Source: Syngnathus acus
Taxonomy: Eukaryota > Chordata > Actinopteri > Syngnathiformes > Syngnathidae
DNA: 64,000 bases
Direction: 5' to 3'
NCBI RefSeq assembly: GCF_901709675.1
Contig: NC_051105.1
Span: forward strand, 9,048,104 to 9,112,103
The stretch's first letter is position 1. Each line of letters begins with the position of its first letter. The notes beneath the pieces were generated by a model, which worked only from the letters and a program-made list of their open reading frames with translations, had not been told where the DNA came from and ran no database searches. Below, piece after piece: positions 38,370 through 49,688 of this stretch. A program made the position numbers and the translations under genes.

Positions 38370-40304
38370 TACAAAAATCAGGATACACCAGCATTGCTGC
38401 CCCGCAGAAGATCCACTCTCTATTTAAATAGAGCCCTCAGAGTACTACGTAGGTTAACATGGACAGCAACGTAAGCATATTGCCTACTTATGTTACATTA
38501 GTTATAAGTTCAAATTGCACCAAAGGGAACATTTATACAGATTCTTAATTCTTCATTTGACCAAGCAAGGCCACAACTTGGGTATCCATCTCCCTCATTG
38601 GCTTAATGACGGTGGCTTTGCCCTCATTATCCTTGCCCCTCTGACCAGCTATAGCGCCACACTCATTTATCTTCTCTAGCATCTTTCTCATATGACACTT
38701 AGATGAAGTTTAGAAGGTGCCGTGATGGCGTTTTTGCGGCATGATAGAATTGTCTGGTCCAAGCGGTACACGGGATATCAAAAACAGCCATTTGGCAAGA
38801 ATTGGTTTGTTTGGAGTAATGTTGGTCGGTGCTAGCACAAAGAGAGATACTTCCTGGTGGTTCATAGTGGCAGTTGTGCATGAGGTATTCGGAGATGGAA
38901 ACACTCTGACATCATTGACCTTTTGTACAATGTTGTGTCAACCAAGTTAGTGAGCAGCCGATTTAAACAAGCTCATTTCGTGGAAAACGGCAAAAACGAT
39001 TATAGGAACGTATGTGTGTTTTTAAGAAATAGAGTGAGGTATTATTTTTAATTATTTGAGAGTCTCAAAGAAAAAAAAACCACCCTCCACCCCCACAAAA
39101 CAGCTGATGCTGATGAAGGTGAATTTTGTAGCTCAGAAAACCGGTTTTGCTTTGTTGTCATAATATCTTGCCTTTGGGGATGACTGACTCATGGTTAACA
39201 TAACGCAGCCTTATTACATGCACAGAGGTATAGCAGAATTAATCTTCACCCGCAACATTTGGCAGAGTCATCATATATTTAATGTGTCTTTTAATTGTCA
39301 TACTGCTGGCAAAACAATACCACCCACTAGAAGTAAACTAAATGATGATTTCCAAACTTTGAAAGCTTTAATTGGTCCACATTGTGCTGGAGAAAAAAAA
39401 TGTATCAATTAAGGCAACCTGCTTTGATGCAAAAAATATGTAAATTAAGCTTCAGAGTCAGACTAAAATATGCATTAAGGTTAATTAACTCTCTGACCCT
39501 TTCACCTATGTACTGCCTCAGAGGCATATTTAGCAACCACACCAACAATGTGGTTGCTGCAAGGTTATGAACACACAGTCGGGCTGAGGGGGTGTGAAAT
39601 ATTGCAACTGGCCTTCAAAGTTTAACATGACCCAGACAAAACTGTTGACCTCCCCAAACTTGTCTCATCCGCAAACACATGACACTATACTAGGAGCGGT
39701 TTAGCCGAGTGTGTCGCTTGCTGTGCTGAAAAGGCGCAGAGGGTTTTGGGGAGCTTGTCAGTTGAAATCTGTCAAAAGTACTCAGTGGACTTACTGAGGC
39801 CTAAGGAGTACAATACCCCCAGACCCAGAGGGCTTATCCCGGGAACTCAGACATTTCACATCGAAATCAACTTTGTGCATCTGAAACCTAACGCCCTGCT
39901 TGACACCTAAGTCCCATTGTTTGGCTTCAGCAAAGCACACAATCCATTTGTATTTGCTGTGTTCTGTTTACCTGACCAGAAATAAGGGGCGGGATTATGG
40001 CATCCTCTTCCTTCCCATGTGGTTTCGTCCCTTTCCATCACTGAAGGTAATCACGTCATCTGTCTTTTCTTTAGATAAGCAAATCAGCCTGCGGTCTGCT
40101 CCTTTCCTAGTGGCTTTCCTCAAAAGGAAAGGGAGGTGCTCCAATAGACTTCCTCAAAACTTTCCTAGCTTGGGAGTGCAACTTTTTCTCGGTGAGCGTT
40201 GGAGAGCAGCTGGTGGCTGCTTTTCAGGGCTCAAACATGACGCGTGAGTGTTAGATTTGAAGATGACTGACGTCAAGTGTGTTTACCATGGATTATATTC
40301 ACAG

Positions 40305-40363
40305 ATATATCTGGATAGGACAACTCAAGTGAGATCTTAAAATGGAATGCTGACTGACTGAAG
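40305..40363 (+). other. stx19: Candidate non-coding 5' leader exon of stx19
   Basis: A 59-base segment lies between a good acceptor (ggattatattcacag, ending 40304) and a donor (GAAG followed by gtaaatg). All three frames contain stops except short runs, so it would be untranslated leader. It lies about 1.3 kb before the acceptor of the first coding exon. A further donor (GACGC followed by gtgagtg, exon end 40243) lies 61 bases upstream, which would give an unusually short intron if both are used. Inference from splice-site shape only. Confidence 0.35.
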
Positions 40364-41674
40364 GTAAATGTAATGATTTGTTTAAGTAATGTGTGGCTGT
40401 TCTTGTTTAAAAATCTGAAAAAAAGAGAAAACCCGACAGAACTACGTGAACTTCAGACTATGCTTACACATACACAACTTTGGATATCAAATGCGGGACC
40501 ATGTCAGGAAAAAAAATAAACACTCCTTTTCCACCTTTATGAAGTTGTGGAATGTCGGTAAACAAGGAACCTGTTCTGTTTTACAGGACACAATGTTTGG
40601 ATACAGAAATGAAGTGCAACAAACTCACTTTCTTGCAGCTTTTTGGTTGTGACGCCAGAGAATGTGTTCCCAAATCCTCTCAATACTTTTTTTTTTTTTT
40701 AATCGGCTCTTCTGTGCCCTGCTGTTAGCACTACAGAAAAAGAGGACAGGAAAGGGAGGGGGAAAGGGATCTTGGCCTCAAAACCTATGAATTACATTCT
40801 ATTCTTTAAACTCTGATAAGCTTACACAAGCTTATCTGCTCTACTTCTGCTACAACCACTTGTTGATATGGCCCAACTAGAACTATTTGGCGAATTCCAA
40901 CACGCCCGATAGCATCCAAAAAACTTATCTTCCACAATGCAGTTTTAAGGTCACTCAACATTTCTTTGAATATCAGATTGAAAATGCTACATGCCTAATT
41001 AAACGCATGAATACAACGCACTTCACCTTTCAAAGGAATTCAGACAATGTTGCGCTGAATCTTGGTTGGAATCAGAAGCAGAACCCTCCAATGTTTACTT
41101 CGGCTTTAGCAAATATCACCATTCCTTAGATGTGTGTCTAAAGCTTAATAAATTCAACTCTTGCAGTGCTTTTACAACACTGACAGCATTGTTTAACTCA
41201 TAAAAGAATAATTATTTTTTTATCCATCTTTTGTTGTTATAAGTTCAGATTGTTTCTTTCTCAATGCAAATCTTGTTTACCCTTTCATTGTGGTTAGCCA
41301 AAATACTCACAAAAAAAATTCTGTGAATATGTGAAACGATGGAAAAAAGAATCCTTTGTTTATTGGCGGCGAATAAGAAATCCATTACAGTCTACTTGCA
41401 TTTGGGCCAAGTGAGACAGTGATCCACCACATCCAGCGGATAGAGCCATCGTGAAAAATTGCTTTCTGCGCTAACACCCACTCAGCATTAGGGTCAAATA
41501 AAAGTGGAACAGGATGTCAGGGCACATCATGACTTTTTATTTTTTTCATGATTATTCAGGCTCGGCCTGTGGTTCCTATTTTGTGTACGTGCAGCAAGAA
41601 AGCAATACACATTGTAACAAGTAGTCCAAATCTGATGACTTGAAAGATATGTCGAGGATAAATTATCATTTCAG

Positions 41675-41950
41675 CCTCCTTTGTGACAGAAGCTCATTCC
41701 GTTGTTGTGCCTGTAATCCACCACAATGAGAGACCGCTTAAAAGAGTTACAAGAGAGGACTCAGGAGTTTCCCGATGGAGGAAGTGTGAGCTCTAACCTC
41801 CAGTCTGAGGATGAGAATGACATCGACGCGTCTGTGGTCGTCGGCGTCACAAGGCCAGAGGCTGTCCTGTTTGAAGAGGAGCCGGTCATCGATAATTTCC
41901 TATCGGAAGTTCAGCAGATCCGGAATGATATCGTCGCACTGGAGATCGAG
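41675..41950 (+). CDS. stx19: stx19 first coding exon with 51 bases of 5' leader
   Basis: An acceptor ending in TTTCAG at 41674 precedes the start codon at 41726, so this is probably not the first exon of the transcript. Coding runs 41726-41950, giving residues 1-75 and ending GAG before the donor gttagg. It encodes the opening MRDRLKELQERTQEF, an acidic variable stretch, and the start of the helical bundle (EEPVIDNFLSEVQQIRNDI). The acceptor is read from sequence only; a transcript could instead start inside this exon. Confidence 0.85.
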
Positions 41951-43378
41951 GTTAGGTGTGCTTTGTGCAGTCATTCCCAACCTTTATTAAACCATGGCAC
42001 CTGAAAAACAATGGTTTTCACAAATATCACAGCATGCCACCAAATGAAAATATTAAAAATATATATTTTACCATCTTCTTTCTAATAGATTTTTTTAAAA
42101 AGTCACTATACGTGATTAAATTACAATTTTTGGACAAATGACTGAAAATCACTTCTAATCGCAACCAGGTCCTGAAATTCAGCCAACAGCAGAAGATGTT
42201 GGTAGCAACCATGCGACGGTTTAGTATCATGAAAAAGGAGAGCAGCATAACGAGGGACATCAAGCTCCAAGCTGAAAGCATCCACCGACGTCTGGACAAG
42301 CTTTCTAAACAAGTACAAAAAGCAGAAGAGCAGCACGGCCCCTCTGCTGCTACGACGAGAATACAACGCTCCCAGCATGCAGCAATTTTTCTCAAATTCC
42401 AGCAGGTTGGTAAAAACAGCTAACATAAATTGTCTTTTTTTTCCCTCTATTTTATGAACAATTATGTAAAATAATGACACTTATAAAAATATTACCACAG
42501 GTTAAGAGGATTGTAGCAATCAAAGATGAAAATACTGATTTTTTCGAGTGGAATACTGAAATTGTTAGAACCAATAAGGGCAATCACTTTAATTTACTCA
42601 GTCAATTTACTTTAGTAGTGTTTTTCTACCTGGGGCTCCACCCAAATGTCTTCTCATTAAATTCCCTCTTCTTCATTCTCTCTCCTTTTATTTAAATTAT
42701 TTTATATTTTATGCAGGTACTGCGCCAGTATAATGAAGGACTGTTGACCAAGCAGGAGCGCTGCAAGCACTTCATTATCCGGCAGCTGGAAGTCTCGGGA
42801 AGGGATATGACGGAAACGGAGGTGAACGAGATGGTTGCCACAGGAAAATGGGAAGTCTTCAATGAGAACTTGTTAAATGATGTCAGAATCACTCGCTCCC
42901 AATTGTCTGAGATTGAACAGCGGCACAAGGTGAGGGTGACGGCAAGCAAGTCAGATTTTATAAAAAAAAAAAATTGTGATTGCAATTGTGGCTTTTGGGA
43001 AAAGAGGAAATAACACATCAAATATTTTTTCATTATCAGTAGTTACATTTTGTTTGTAAATAACTTCCCAGGATTGTGGATTGTAGTCTCCTCGCGTTTA
43101 CTAGTTCTGATTGACACTCTTTCTCTGTTGTTATCATTCAGGAGTTGCTGAGCCTTGAAAGCAATATGAATGAGCTGAGGGACCTCTTCATGGATATTTT
43201 CATGCTCGTGGAGGAACAAGGGACCCACATTGAGCACATCCAAACCAACGTAGAGATGACCCAAGATTACGTGGCGGCTTCTAATGAGAAATTCAAGTTG
43301 GCCGCCCGGTACAAAAAAAAGAACCCCCTTCGTCAGATCTGCTGCTGTTGTTGCCCTCCTTGGAAATGCTGCTTTTAA
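41726..43378 (+). CDS. stx19: Syntaxin-19 (Qa-type SNARE), four coding exons
   Basis: The coding sequence joins 41726-41950, 42169-42405, 42717-42929 and 43142-43378 into 303 residues; all three introns are phase 0 with GT-AG ends. Syntaxin-19 is a membrane-trafficking SNARE of the plasma membrane and recycling vesicles, related to syntaxin-11. Seen here: an N-terminal helical (Habc-type) region from about residue 45 to 165, including QQQKMLVATMRRFS at 81-94; a SNARE helix at about 212-275 with the zero-layer glutamine at Q251 (LVEEQG); and a C-terminal tail with seven cysteines in its last 12 residues. No hydrophobic membrane anchor follows the SNARE helix, as in mammalian syntaxin-11 and -19, so attachment is presumably by lipid modification. 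Motifs such as MRRFS, KWEVFNE and EIEQRHKEL fit syntaxin-19 better than syntaxin-11. Length is close to the human protein (about 294). The start has A at -3 and an in-frame TAA 12 bases upstream. Confidence 0.95.
41968..42055 (+). mobile_element. hAT-like repeat fragment in stx19 intron 1
   Basis: The segment starts CAGTCATTCCCAACCTTTAT and continues with ACCATGGCACC and ATGCCACC. This resembles the left end of a common fish repeat with a CAGTGGTTCCCAACC terminus. It begins 17 bases after the stx19 donor at 41950. I find no matching right end in the intron, so it looks truncated or decayed. Confidence 0.45.
42169..42405 (+). CDS. stx19: stx19 second coding exon (helical bundle)
   Basis: Residues 76-154 (79 codons, phase 0 at both ends). 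The acceptor is the AG at 42167-42168 and the donor reads CAG followed by gttggt. It encodes the most conserved part of the N-terminal bundle, including MRRFSIMKKESSITRDIK and QRSQHAAIF. The introns on either side are 218 and 311 bases. Confidence 0.93.
42717..42929 (+). CDS. stx19: stx19 third coding exon (linker and start of SNARE helix)
   Basis: Residues 155-225 (71 codons, phase 0). The acceptor is TATGCAG at 42716 and the donor is AAG followed by gtgagg. It encodes the end of the helical bundle, the linker containing GKWEVFNENLL, and the first turns of the SNARE helix (SQLSEIEQRHK). Confidence 0.93.
43142..43378 (+). CDS. stx19: stx19 last coding exon (SNARE core and cysteine tail)
   Basis: Residues 226-303 and the stop codon TAA at 43376-43378. 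The acceptor is ATTCAG at 43136-43141. It holds the SNARE core with zero-layer Q251, a basic stretch (YKKKNPLRQ), then five adjacent cysteines at 292-296 and two more at 301-302 before the final Phe. The tail has no hydrophobic helix, so membrane binding must rest on the cysteines, the basic patch or SNARE partners. Confidence 0.94.
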   Translation, partial: ELLSLESNMNELRDLFMDIFMLVEEQGTHIEHIQTNVEMTQDYVAASNEKFKLAARYKKKNPLRQICCCCCPPWKCCF

Positions 43379-44119
43379 AGTTCTACAAAGTGGAATTTAA
43401 AGTGTCTCCCTTACCTGTTGGGACATTGGAATCGAGTGGCATTAAAGTGAAGGTTATGGTAGCGCGTTTCTTGCTGTTGGACACAGCGACGGTGAAGACG
43501 GGTTCAGCAGAGCATAGAAAACAATTAAGGGGAGACCAGGAATTGATATTTGAGGCACTTATTTCTTTGAAGAGGGTGTGAAGTGACTACTATTGGAAGA
43601 GACAGTTCACTGAGTGCTCTTCACCAACATGACTGTTTATTGGAGACCTTCACCATCATCTGAGAGGGGTCACAAACAAGACTCCTACCTCTTCCAACTT
43701 CATCACAAATTGTATTGTTCAAACTTGTTTGACCGCAAGCACTAGAATCTTTTTGCGAATGTTATATTTAGACAATGCACTTTCAACTGAAGCTCACATT
43801 TAATATTATGGGGAATGTTCTTTTTTTGTTTCAGATGCCGACGATGGGGGAGGTGGGGTGAGCATTTATTTCATAGTCTGATCATTTCATTTTAATAGTT
43901 ACAGTAGAACCGGAGGAAAAAATAATCAGTATTGTTAGGTTTTACATTTCACTGTTAAAAAGTGGTGAAATGAAATTTAAAACAAGCCGGCTAAATTCAT
44001 AAATAATTTACCATGGAGGCGGCTTGACCTACATAGATTAATTCAATTTTGATTATTTCATATGGTGATAAAAACAGTCTGTATTAGAAAAAAACAGATA
44101 TAGACCATCCAGATGATTA

Positions 44120-44125
44120 AATAAA
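44120..44125 (+). terminator. Possible stx19 polyadenylation signal
   Basis: An AATAAA hexamer about 740 bases after the stx19 stop codon. An ATTAAA variant lies much nearer, at 43441-43446. Such hexamers are common in AT-rich DNA, and I cannot see which, if either, is used. Confidence 0.2.
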
Positions 44126-47100
44126 TATTTGGACTAAAAATAATTATATATATATTAAATTAATGAATGTTCTTTTGCTCTGGTTAAAACACATTTATGG
44201 TGTACAACTAGTCCTATATTTAAATGTATTTAACTATTTTAATTTATTATAGTACACTTCACTTTTACCAAAGACAGATATACTAAACCAATGAAAGGCA
44301 GAATCACGTAAAATCACATTAAATAAGAGATATCCTGTGCCTGGTGTCTCACATTAGACAGGTGACTTGGGTGTGGCAATCCGGAACCCGAAAAACTGGT
44401 TTTGTCTGCCATTACGATAACTGTGCCTTCAGTTCCCAGAGGATCATCTGTGTAAATAGAGCCGCTAACTCTTCCTAAAGATGTGTACCGTTTTTTTTTT
44501 GTGTGGTTGCACATTTCTGATTCAAAACAAACATTCATGTTTCAACTTTAACAACACAAATGTTAAGGCTGACCGACAGGATTGACATTTAATACGTCAG
44601 TTTGACATTTTCTCCCACACGTTGGCCATTCACATGACATCTAATAAACGCTACCCATCAATACGGTGTTTTATTTAGGGAACATGTTATTTACAACGAT
44701 CCCCTGGGTCTAGTCGGGGATCCAGGTGGGATTTCTTCAAGATGTTTACTGGCATTTCAGCAGCATCACAAGTGTTGTGATTTTCCTCAGCCTCACTCTG
44801 ATTGGGGTGACATTTTGAAAGTAAAACATAAATGTCTTAAGCATGTATGCTTGAATATGGAAGGAAATTGGCAATATTTTTGGATTTTACTGCCTGGCAT
44901 GCTGTGCTGCTGTATAAGCTGACAAAAAAATGCATGTTCCAGAGCAGCAACAATGCCATCCAGTGTTCACTGACGTAATTGCCAGTCAAATGTACTCATT
45001 GACTCCCTTGTGTCAAATTAGAATGAAGAGATTGAGAATTTGCATAGTTGTATTACAGAATTGACAGGTCAGATCTAGTTTAACGATGGCAGCAAAGAAA
45101 TCTGTGTGGAACAATTGTTCATGCATGATAACGGAAAGACATCAGCCAGTTTTCATCCACACTCCCTAAAAGTCTATAGTGAGGGTCAAAAAGTTGTGCA
45201 CTTTAATCCTAACTCTGGCGAAAGAGCATGGCAACAACAAAACACAGAGGACAGGGACACTGTTCAATAAAAATACTTTGCACCACTAAACGAGGAAAGC
45301 CTTCATTATGTGAATTTGTTTTATGGCTTAAGGTTAACCTCCACAAAAATCTCTTATGTCTGTTCAAATTACAGTGTCATGCTTTCTTCCTAACATTATT
45401 GTACCATAAATTATTGTCAGTAGTGCATAAATAAAAAGGGGGTATAAAAACCGGCCATTGTCAAATTATACCTCTGAACTATCGTATTGTTTTTTAAATA
45501 ACCAGTACAGACACAGTAGCAACATGAATCTGAACAGCTCTAGCATTAACTCTTGTATTAAGGTATTTTTTTGTTATTTTGTCTTAGTTTGCTAATGCAC
45601 CAAAAGCAAGCCCATAACAAGCTTTGTCCTACATACTCAGGAAAGTCAACATAATGTGGGTCACACCATTATGACAATTGCTGCAGTTTGGACCACAACC
45701 TAGAATTGTATGGAAGGTCAAAACTAAAAATATAACTTAATTTTCTAGCTGCATTTGTTCAACAGATACAATATTTACACTGTCTTGTATTTGTGCGTTT
45801 TAAAAGAATCATGACAGCGGCTCAGGAAAAAGAGATGCAACCAGTAGAGGGAGCTGATATCCAATAATTATCATGGGTATTTGTCACGTCTTGGCAGACT
45901 ATATGCCTTATGCAAACATCTGTGGCACACGTCGGGACAGAGGTGAGATGAAAATTCACTTAAAAGTGGGCAATGGATTTGTGTCTGAGGACTCAGCCTC
46001 ACTTTATGTTAGTGGGGAAAAAAATCTTTATCCTGTACACAATGCAAGGACAAATTGAGCATACAGACTTCACATTTAGTGGTAAAATAAATGTGCTACT
46101 CTTTCTTGTCCTACACACTTTCATTCAAAGGCAAAAAACAACATGGCCTTCTTAATGTATTTTTTTTGACCTTGTGAAAGAGCTCACAGACTATCATGGG
46201 CAAATAAGATGTTGTCTGAGCTTAGTCCAGTCAATGTACCACGAAATATGATCTTGACTCCATGTTCTATTTTGCCCTGTCGACAAATAACAGAGAAATT
46301 GATTAGATGGCTCTCAAAGTTTCATAATGTTATTTACTCGATTGGATAACAGAAGGGAATCCGTGTGCGGTCCGGCGCCGATACGGTAAGTGCATTCACA
46401 ATTCCTGCTATCATAATCAAAAGTGGAAAGTTGTGTGTAGTCTACAAGTCAAACACAATTGTGCTGTTGACATTAAGATATATTGCGTTGTGTGCATGAA
46501 CGTGGATATCAGATCGTCTGGTCGGGCCAGACACTATGAAATGTTTAACCAGCACTTCACATTACACAACAGCGATGTGGTCAAAGCGGTTGGAACATTC
46601 AGTAGAATGGTGAACACACTTTTTAATGTCTAGAATATATAAATTCAATTGAGTAAAGTTTTGAACGTATATACATGGTCAGTGACTAACATTACAGAGA
46701 GAAAATATTATTTCAAGTGATAAAAATAATGATATACTAACTACAAAATGTCAACACACATGAAATGTGATTTGAAGAAACCATGTTTGAAACAGACAGA
46801 GCAAAGTCTTTAAATAAAAATTGATTTATAATCTTTATGTTGTGAAGTATGTTTGGGATGAAATATGACCTGCAGCATGGGAACGGAGTCTGCCCCAACC
46901 AAGTGTCACAGTGTAATGGATTACAGTGGCTTGGCTCCAGTCGGGAACCACCTCAGGGTCTTCGTGAAGCTCCTGACTACTGGCCAGATTTTTGTTAGCC
47001 GCGCCCAATCCGACAGACAGTGAATTTGATTAGAAAAAGAGAAATGGGGACTATATGTGTAAACTTGAATAAGTATGATAAATGTACATTATATCATTAA

Positions 47101-47429
47101 TGTAAAAATTCTTGCTGAGTCAGCCAAATATATATTAATCCCACTGTTGATACAGATTGTCTTGCCAGAAGAGATTTTTTTATTTTTTATTTTGGAGTTT
47201 GTGCCACTTTCCATTCTTCTATTAGAAGAAACCACAATGCTGGTTCCACTCAAAAGTGAGCGCAACAGAAAACAGCAAAAGACTAAATTGAATGATTTTA
47301 GTGTATTTTATTTCAGACTTAAAAGACAATGCATTTTTAAAAATTATTTTTAAAACATACGGAACTGATTGCAAGACAATCACACGGCATATAGTGCTTA
47401 CACAAACATTAACGTTATGTTAAAAAAAT

Positions 47430-47449
47430 TATAATAATAATAATAATTA
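47430..47449. repeat. (ATA)n microsatellite
   Basis: About six ATA units, in TATAATAATAATAATAAT. Confidence 0.85.
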
Positions 47450-47526
47450 TATAGTCATTAAAAATTAAGACGGACAATTCCGTCAACATTCCCCCAAAAA
47501 ATAATGCATGGCAGGCACTCATTTGT

Positions 47527-47572
47527 GCATGATGGTGGTGACCATTCCAGGGTTTATCCCAGCTCACAAGTA
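47527..47572 (+). repeat. Degenerate dispersed repeat fragment
   Basis: GGTGACCATTCCAGGGTTTA followed by TCCCAGC resembles the same repeat body as at 24648-24703 (consensus like ACCAGTTCAGGGTGTACCCC). Short and diverged; weak call. Confidence 0.35.
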
Positions 47573-48460
47573 GTACAGAATGACAGAAGAATAAAAACAG
47601 GGAAACCTCAAACTTGAACAGTACAGTTAAGACCTCCATATCAGATTAAAAAATATATGTGGGTGGCCTTCTTACAAAAAACACATGAACCGTGACATAA
47701 TGCAAGACTTCATCGAAACTTAGGAGTCACCTCAGAACTATGTTAAGCTGGTATTACAGTATTAATTTTGATTGACCGCCAGGCACTGCGCTCGACCGTT
47801 CACAGCAAAATTTAGCTCCGAGCTAAACAGCTAGCTGCAAACTATTTTATTGTGATTGCATTTTTGGCTTTGTTAGATTTAAAATATCTAAATTACATTG
47901 TGGCATCATAATTTTAGCCAAGCTGTATTTTTTTTTTTTTTTTTGCTGTTTTAAAACTCTCATTTGATTGAAATCCTTCGTCCTCACACAAGGAAGCTGT
48001 TTATTTCATTTCCCATAACTACTCTGTTCACCGAGCGGAGCAAATCCGGTAATAGCGCCATTTTTTCGGGTAGAATCCCTCCCCTTCCCTTCCTGATGCC
48101 CTCCTTCACACTGAATCGCAATTTAAATGCCATTCATTCCACATTTTTGAAATCTCATTAACTGGGTATAAAGATCCACAGAAATACATTGTAAATAGAA
48201 TAGCTTGGCTCTGGACGAAGGATAATGTATTCATGATTAGTTTCGTTTCCATCTTCCCAACACAGCACTGTTAAATGCATGTGAGTGTCAGCAGTCACTC
48301 GGGTGAAGCTTTCCATACACCTTTGAAACAGACCCGACTGAATGGAATATAGAGTAATGAATTCAACTACTTTGAATCTGCTCCACTGATCTTAATAAAT
48401 GGGATTCAGAGAATTAAAGTTAAAAAAAAGAAAGAATATATTTTCCACATCATCAGCTTT

Positions 48461-48512
48461 GGCAGCGCGGTGTCATAGTGGTTAGCACATATGCCTCACA
48501 GTCAACAGGACT
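48461..48512 (+). repeat. Dispersed repeat head fragment (tRNA-like)
   Basis: GGCAGCGCGGTGTCATAGTG followed by GTTAGCACATATGCCTCACA matches the head of a common fish repeat. It resembles the A-box half of a tRNA gene (AGTGGTTAGCA). No B box follows, so only the first part of the element is present. Confidence 0.5.
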
Positions 48513-48772
48513 TTTATCTGGGTACTTCCCCTTTGCTCTTACTTTCCAAAAGTATTTTATCAATTTCTCCATACTTGTAAATATGACAACATTGGTAATA
48601 AATTGTTTACGTTAATTTCTCATTGGTACAAGTCTAAGTAATTCTGTGCAAATAAATTAAGAGTTAAGAGTTCAGCTATGGATCCAATGTTTCACTATGG
48701 TTTGGGGGGGGGGACTAAATCTCAGTATGAAATGTCCTAATTTGTTCTGTTTCTTTCGGTGGTGTCACATCA

Positions 48773-48788
48773 TCACACACACACACAC
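48773..48788. repeat. Short (AC)n microsatellite
   Basis: About eight AC units after ATC, ending in GC. Confidence 0.85.
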
Positions 48789-49304
48789 GCATCGTAAATC
48801 CAGTCTCATTGTTCTTCCTCCATGGGACATTTTCGCTTGCACGCCACTTAGTTCCTCCCCACTGAAGCCGCTGCGTCTGTCTTGGTTGCACGGATGCTGG
48901 ATGAAATCCATACGGAGGAATCCCGTGGAAGAAAATACAGACATCAGACCGTGATATCAAAATAACGCAGCTGCCACAGCATTCATAAATACTCGCAGGA
49001 CACTTTGACGAAGGAACAGATGGTTTTCTAATACCGAAACATTCTTCAGATGATGGTTTTCAGGGCTTTTGGAAACAGTGTTACTTTTCTTCACAGTGGA
49101 CATCAGGAACCAAGTGATGCTATATAATCTATCTTGTCAGCAATCCCACAGTGAGAGGAAACATCTCAAATACGACATTTCCGAGAAGTTGAACTATTTG
49201 AGATTCTGATTCAACTATGGCCCTTGAATTTTATCCTCTCCTCATTACCAGTCAACAGATGTCAACAAACAGAAGCTGTTTAGAGACAAAAAATATTCTA
49301 AATA

Positions 49305-49686
49305 CCGTATTTTCCGGACTATAAGGCGCACCTAAAAACCTAAAATTTTCTCAAAAGCCGACAGTGCGCCTTATAGTCCGGTGCGCTTTATATATGGACC
49401 AAATTCCTAAATTTAAACTGGCCCGAAGCATTGTGTCATGAAATCAATCATAAGTGGCCCGCTGAAGACTATGAATCATGAATCAAAATCATTATTTTGT
49501 GATTATAAAGTAATTTGTTGCGTCTGAAGTTGAAATAAAAATAATAAAATGGAGAATGATTTGACAACGCATTAATGGTGCGCCTTATAGTCCGGTGCGC
49601 CTTATATAAGGACAAATTTTTAAAATGGGCCATTCATTGAAGGTGCGCCTTATAGTCCGGTGCGCCTTATAGTCCGGAAAATACGG
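49305..49686. mobile_element. Miniature TA-target DNA transposon with perfect 28-base inverted ends
   Basis: The left end at 49305-49332 and the right end at 49659-49686 are exact reverse complements over 28 bases (the left begins CCGTATTTTCCGGACTATAA). TA dinucleotides flank both ends (49303-49304 and 49687-49688), the insertion site used by Tc1/mariner-type elements. The interior, about 330 bases, has no coding capacity. It repeats the end motif GCGCCTTATAGTCCGGTGCG near 49364, 49580 and 49643. It is therefore a non-autonomous element moved by a transposase encoded elsewhere. The perfect ends suggest a recent insertion. The superfamily is inferred from the TA site; I did not identify a named family. 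Confidence 0.85.
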
Positions 49687-49688
49687 TA

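Larger units (their letters stand above)
24704..40304. other. Gene-empty region upstream of stx19, second part
   Basis: About 15.6 kb without a recognisable gene, but with most of the upstream mobile elements: the solo transposon end at 26061, the SINE at 28288, the old transposon at 30341, the miniature element at 33384 and the hAT fragment at 37731. Enhancer-textured blocks lie at 31835 and 35213. From about 40080 the sequence becomes more G/C-balanced and may contain the stx19 promoter. Confidence 0.6.
43379..49304. other. stx19 3' flank and non-coding DNA
   Basis: The first several hundred bases are probably stx19 3' untranslated region. Beyond that I see only simple repeats and two degenerate dispersed-repeat fragments (47527, 48461). 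No further exon or neighbouring gene is recognisable. Confidence 0.6.

Noticed and set aside
37949-38431. 160-codon open frame (+)
   Set aside because: Its middle is an imperfect TG repeat giving Cys/Val runs and its end crosses a TA/CA microsatellite. Composition-driven, not a gene.
42027-42480. Two overlapping open frames of about 120 codons on the minus strand
   Set aside because: They are antisense shadows of stx19 exon 2 and its introns. The + strand reading is clearly the real one.
43348-43581. Open frame overlapping the stx19 stop region (+)
   Set aside because: A different frame from stx19 that runs into its 3' flank. No independent signals.
46370-46390. Good-looking donor site (GATACG then gtaagtg)
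   Set aside because: No acceptor with an open frame precedes it at a sensible distance.
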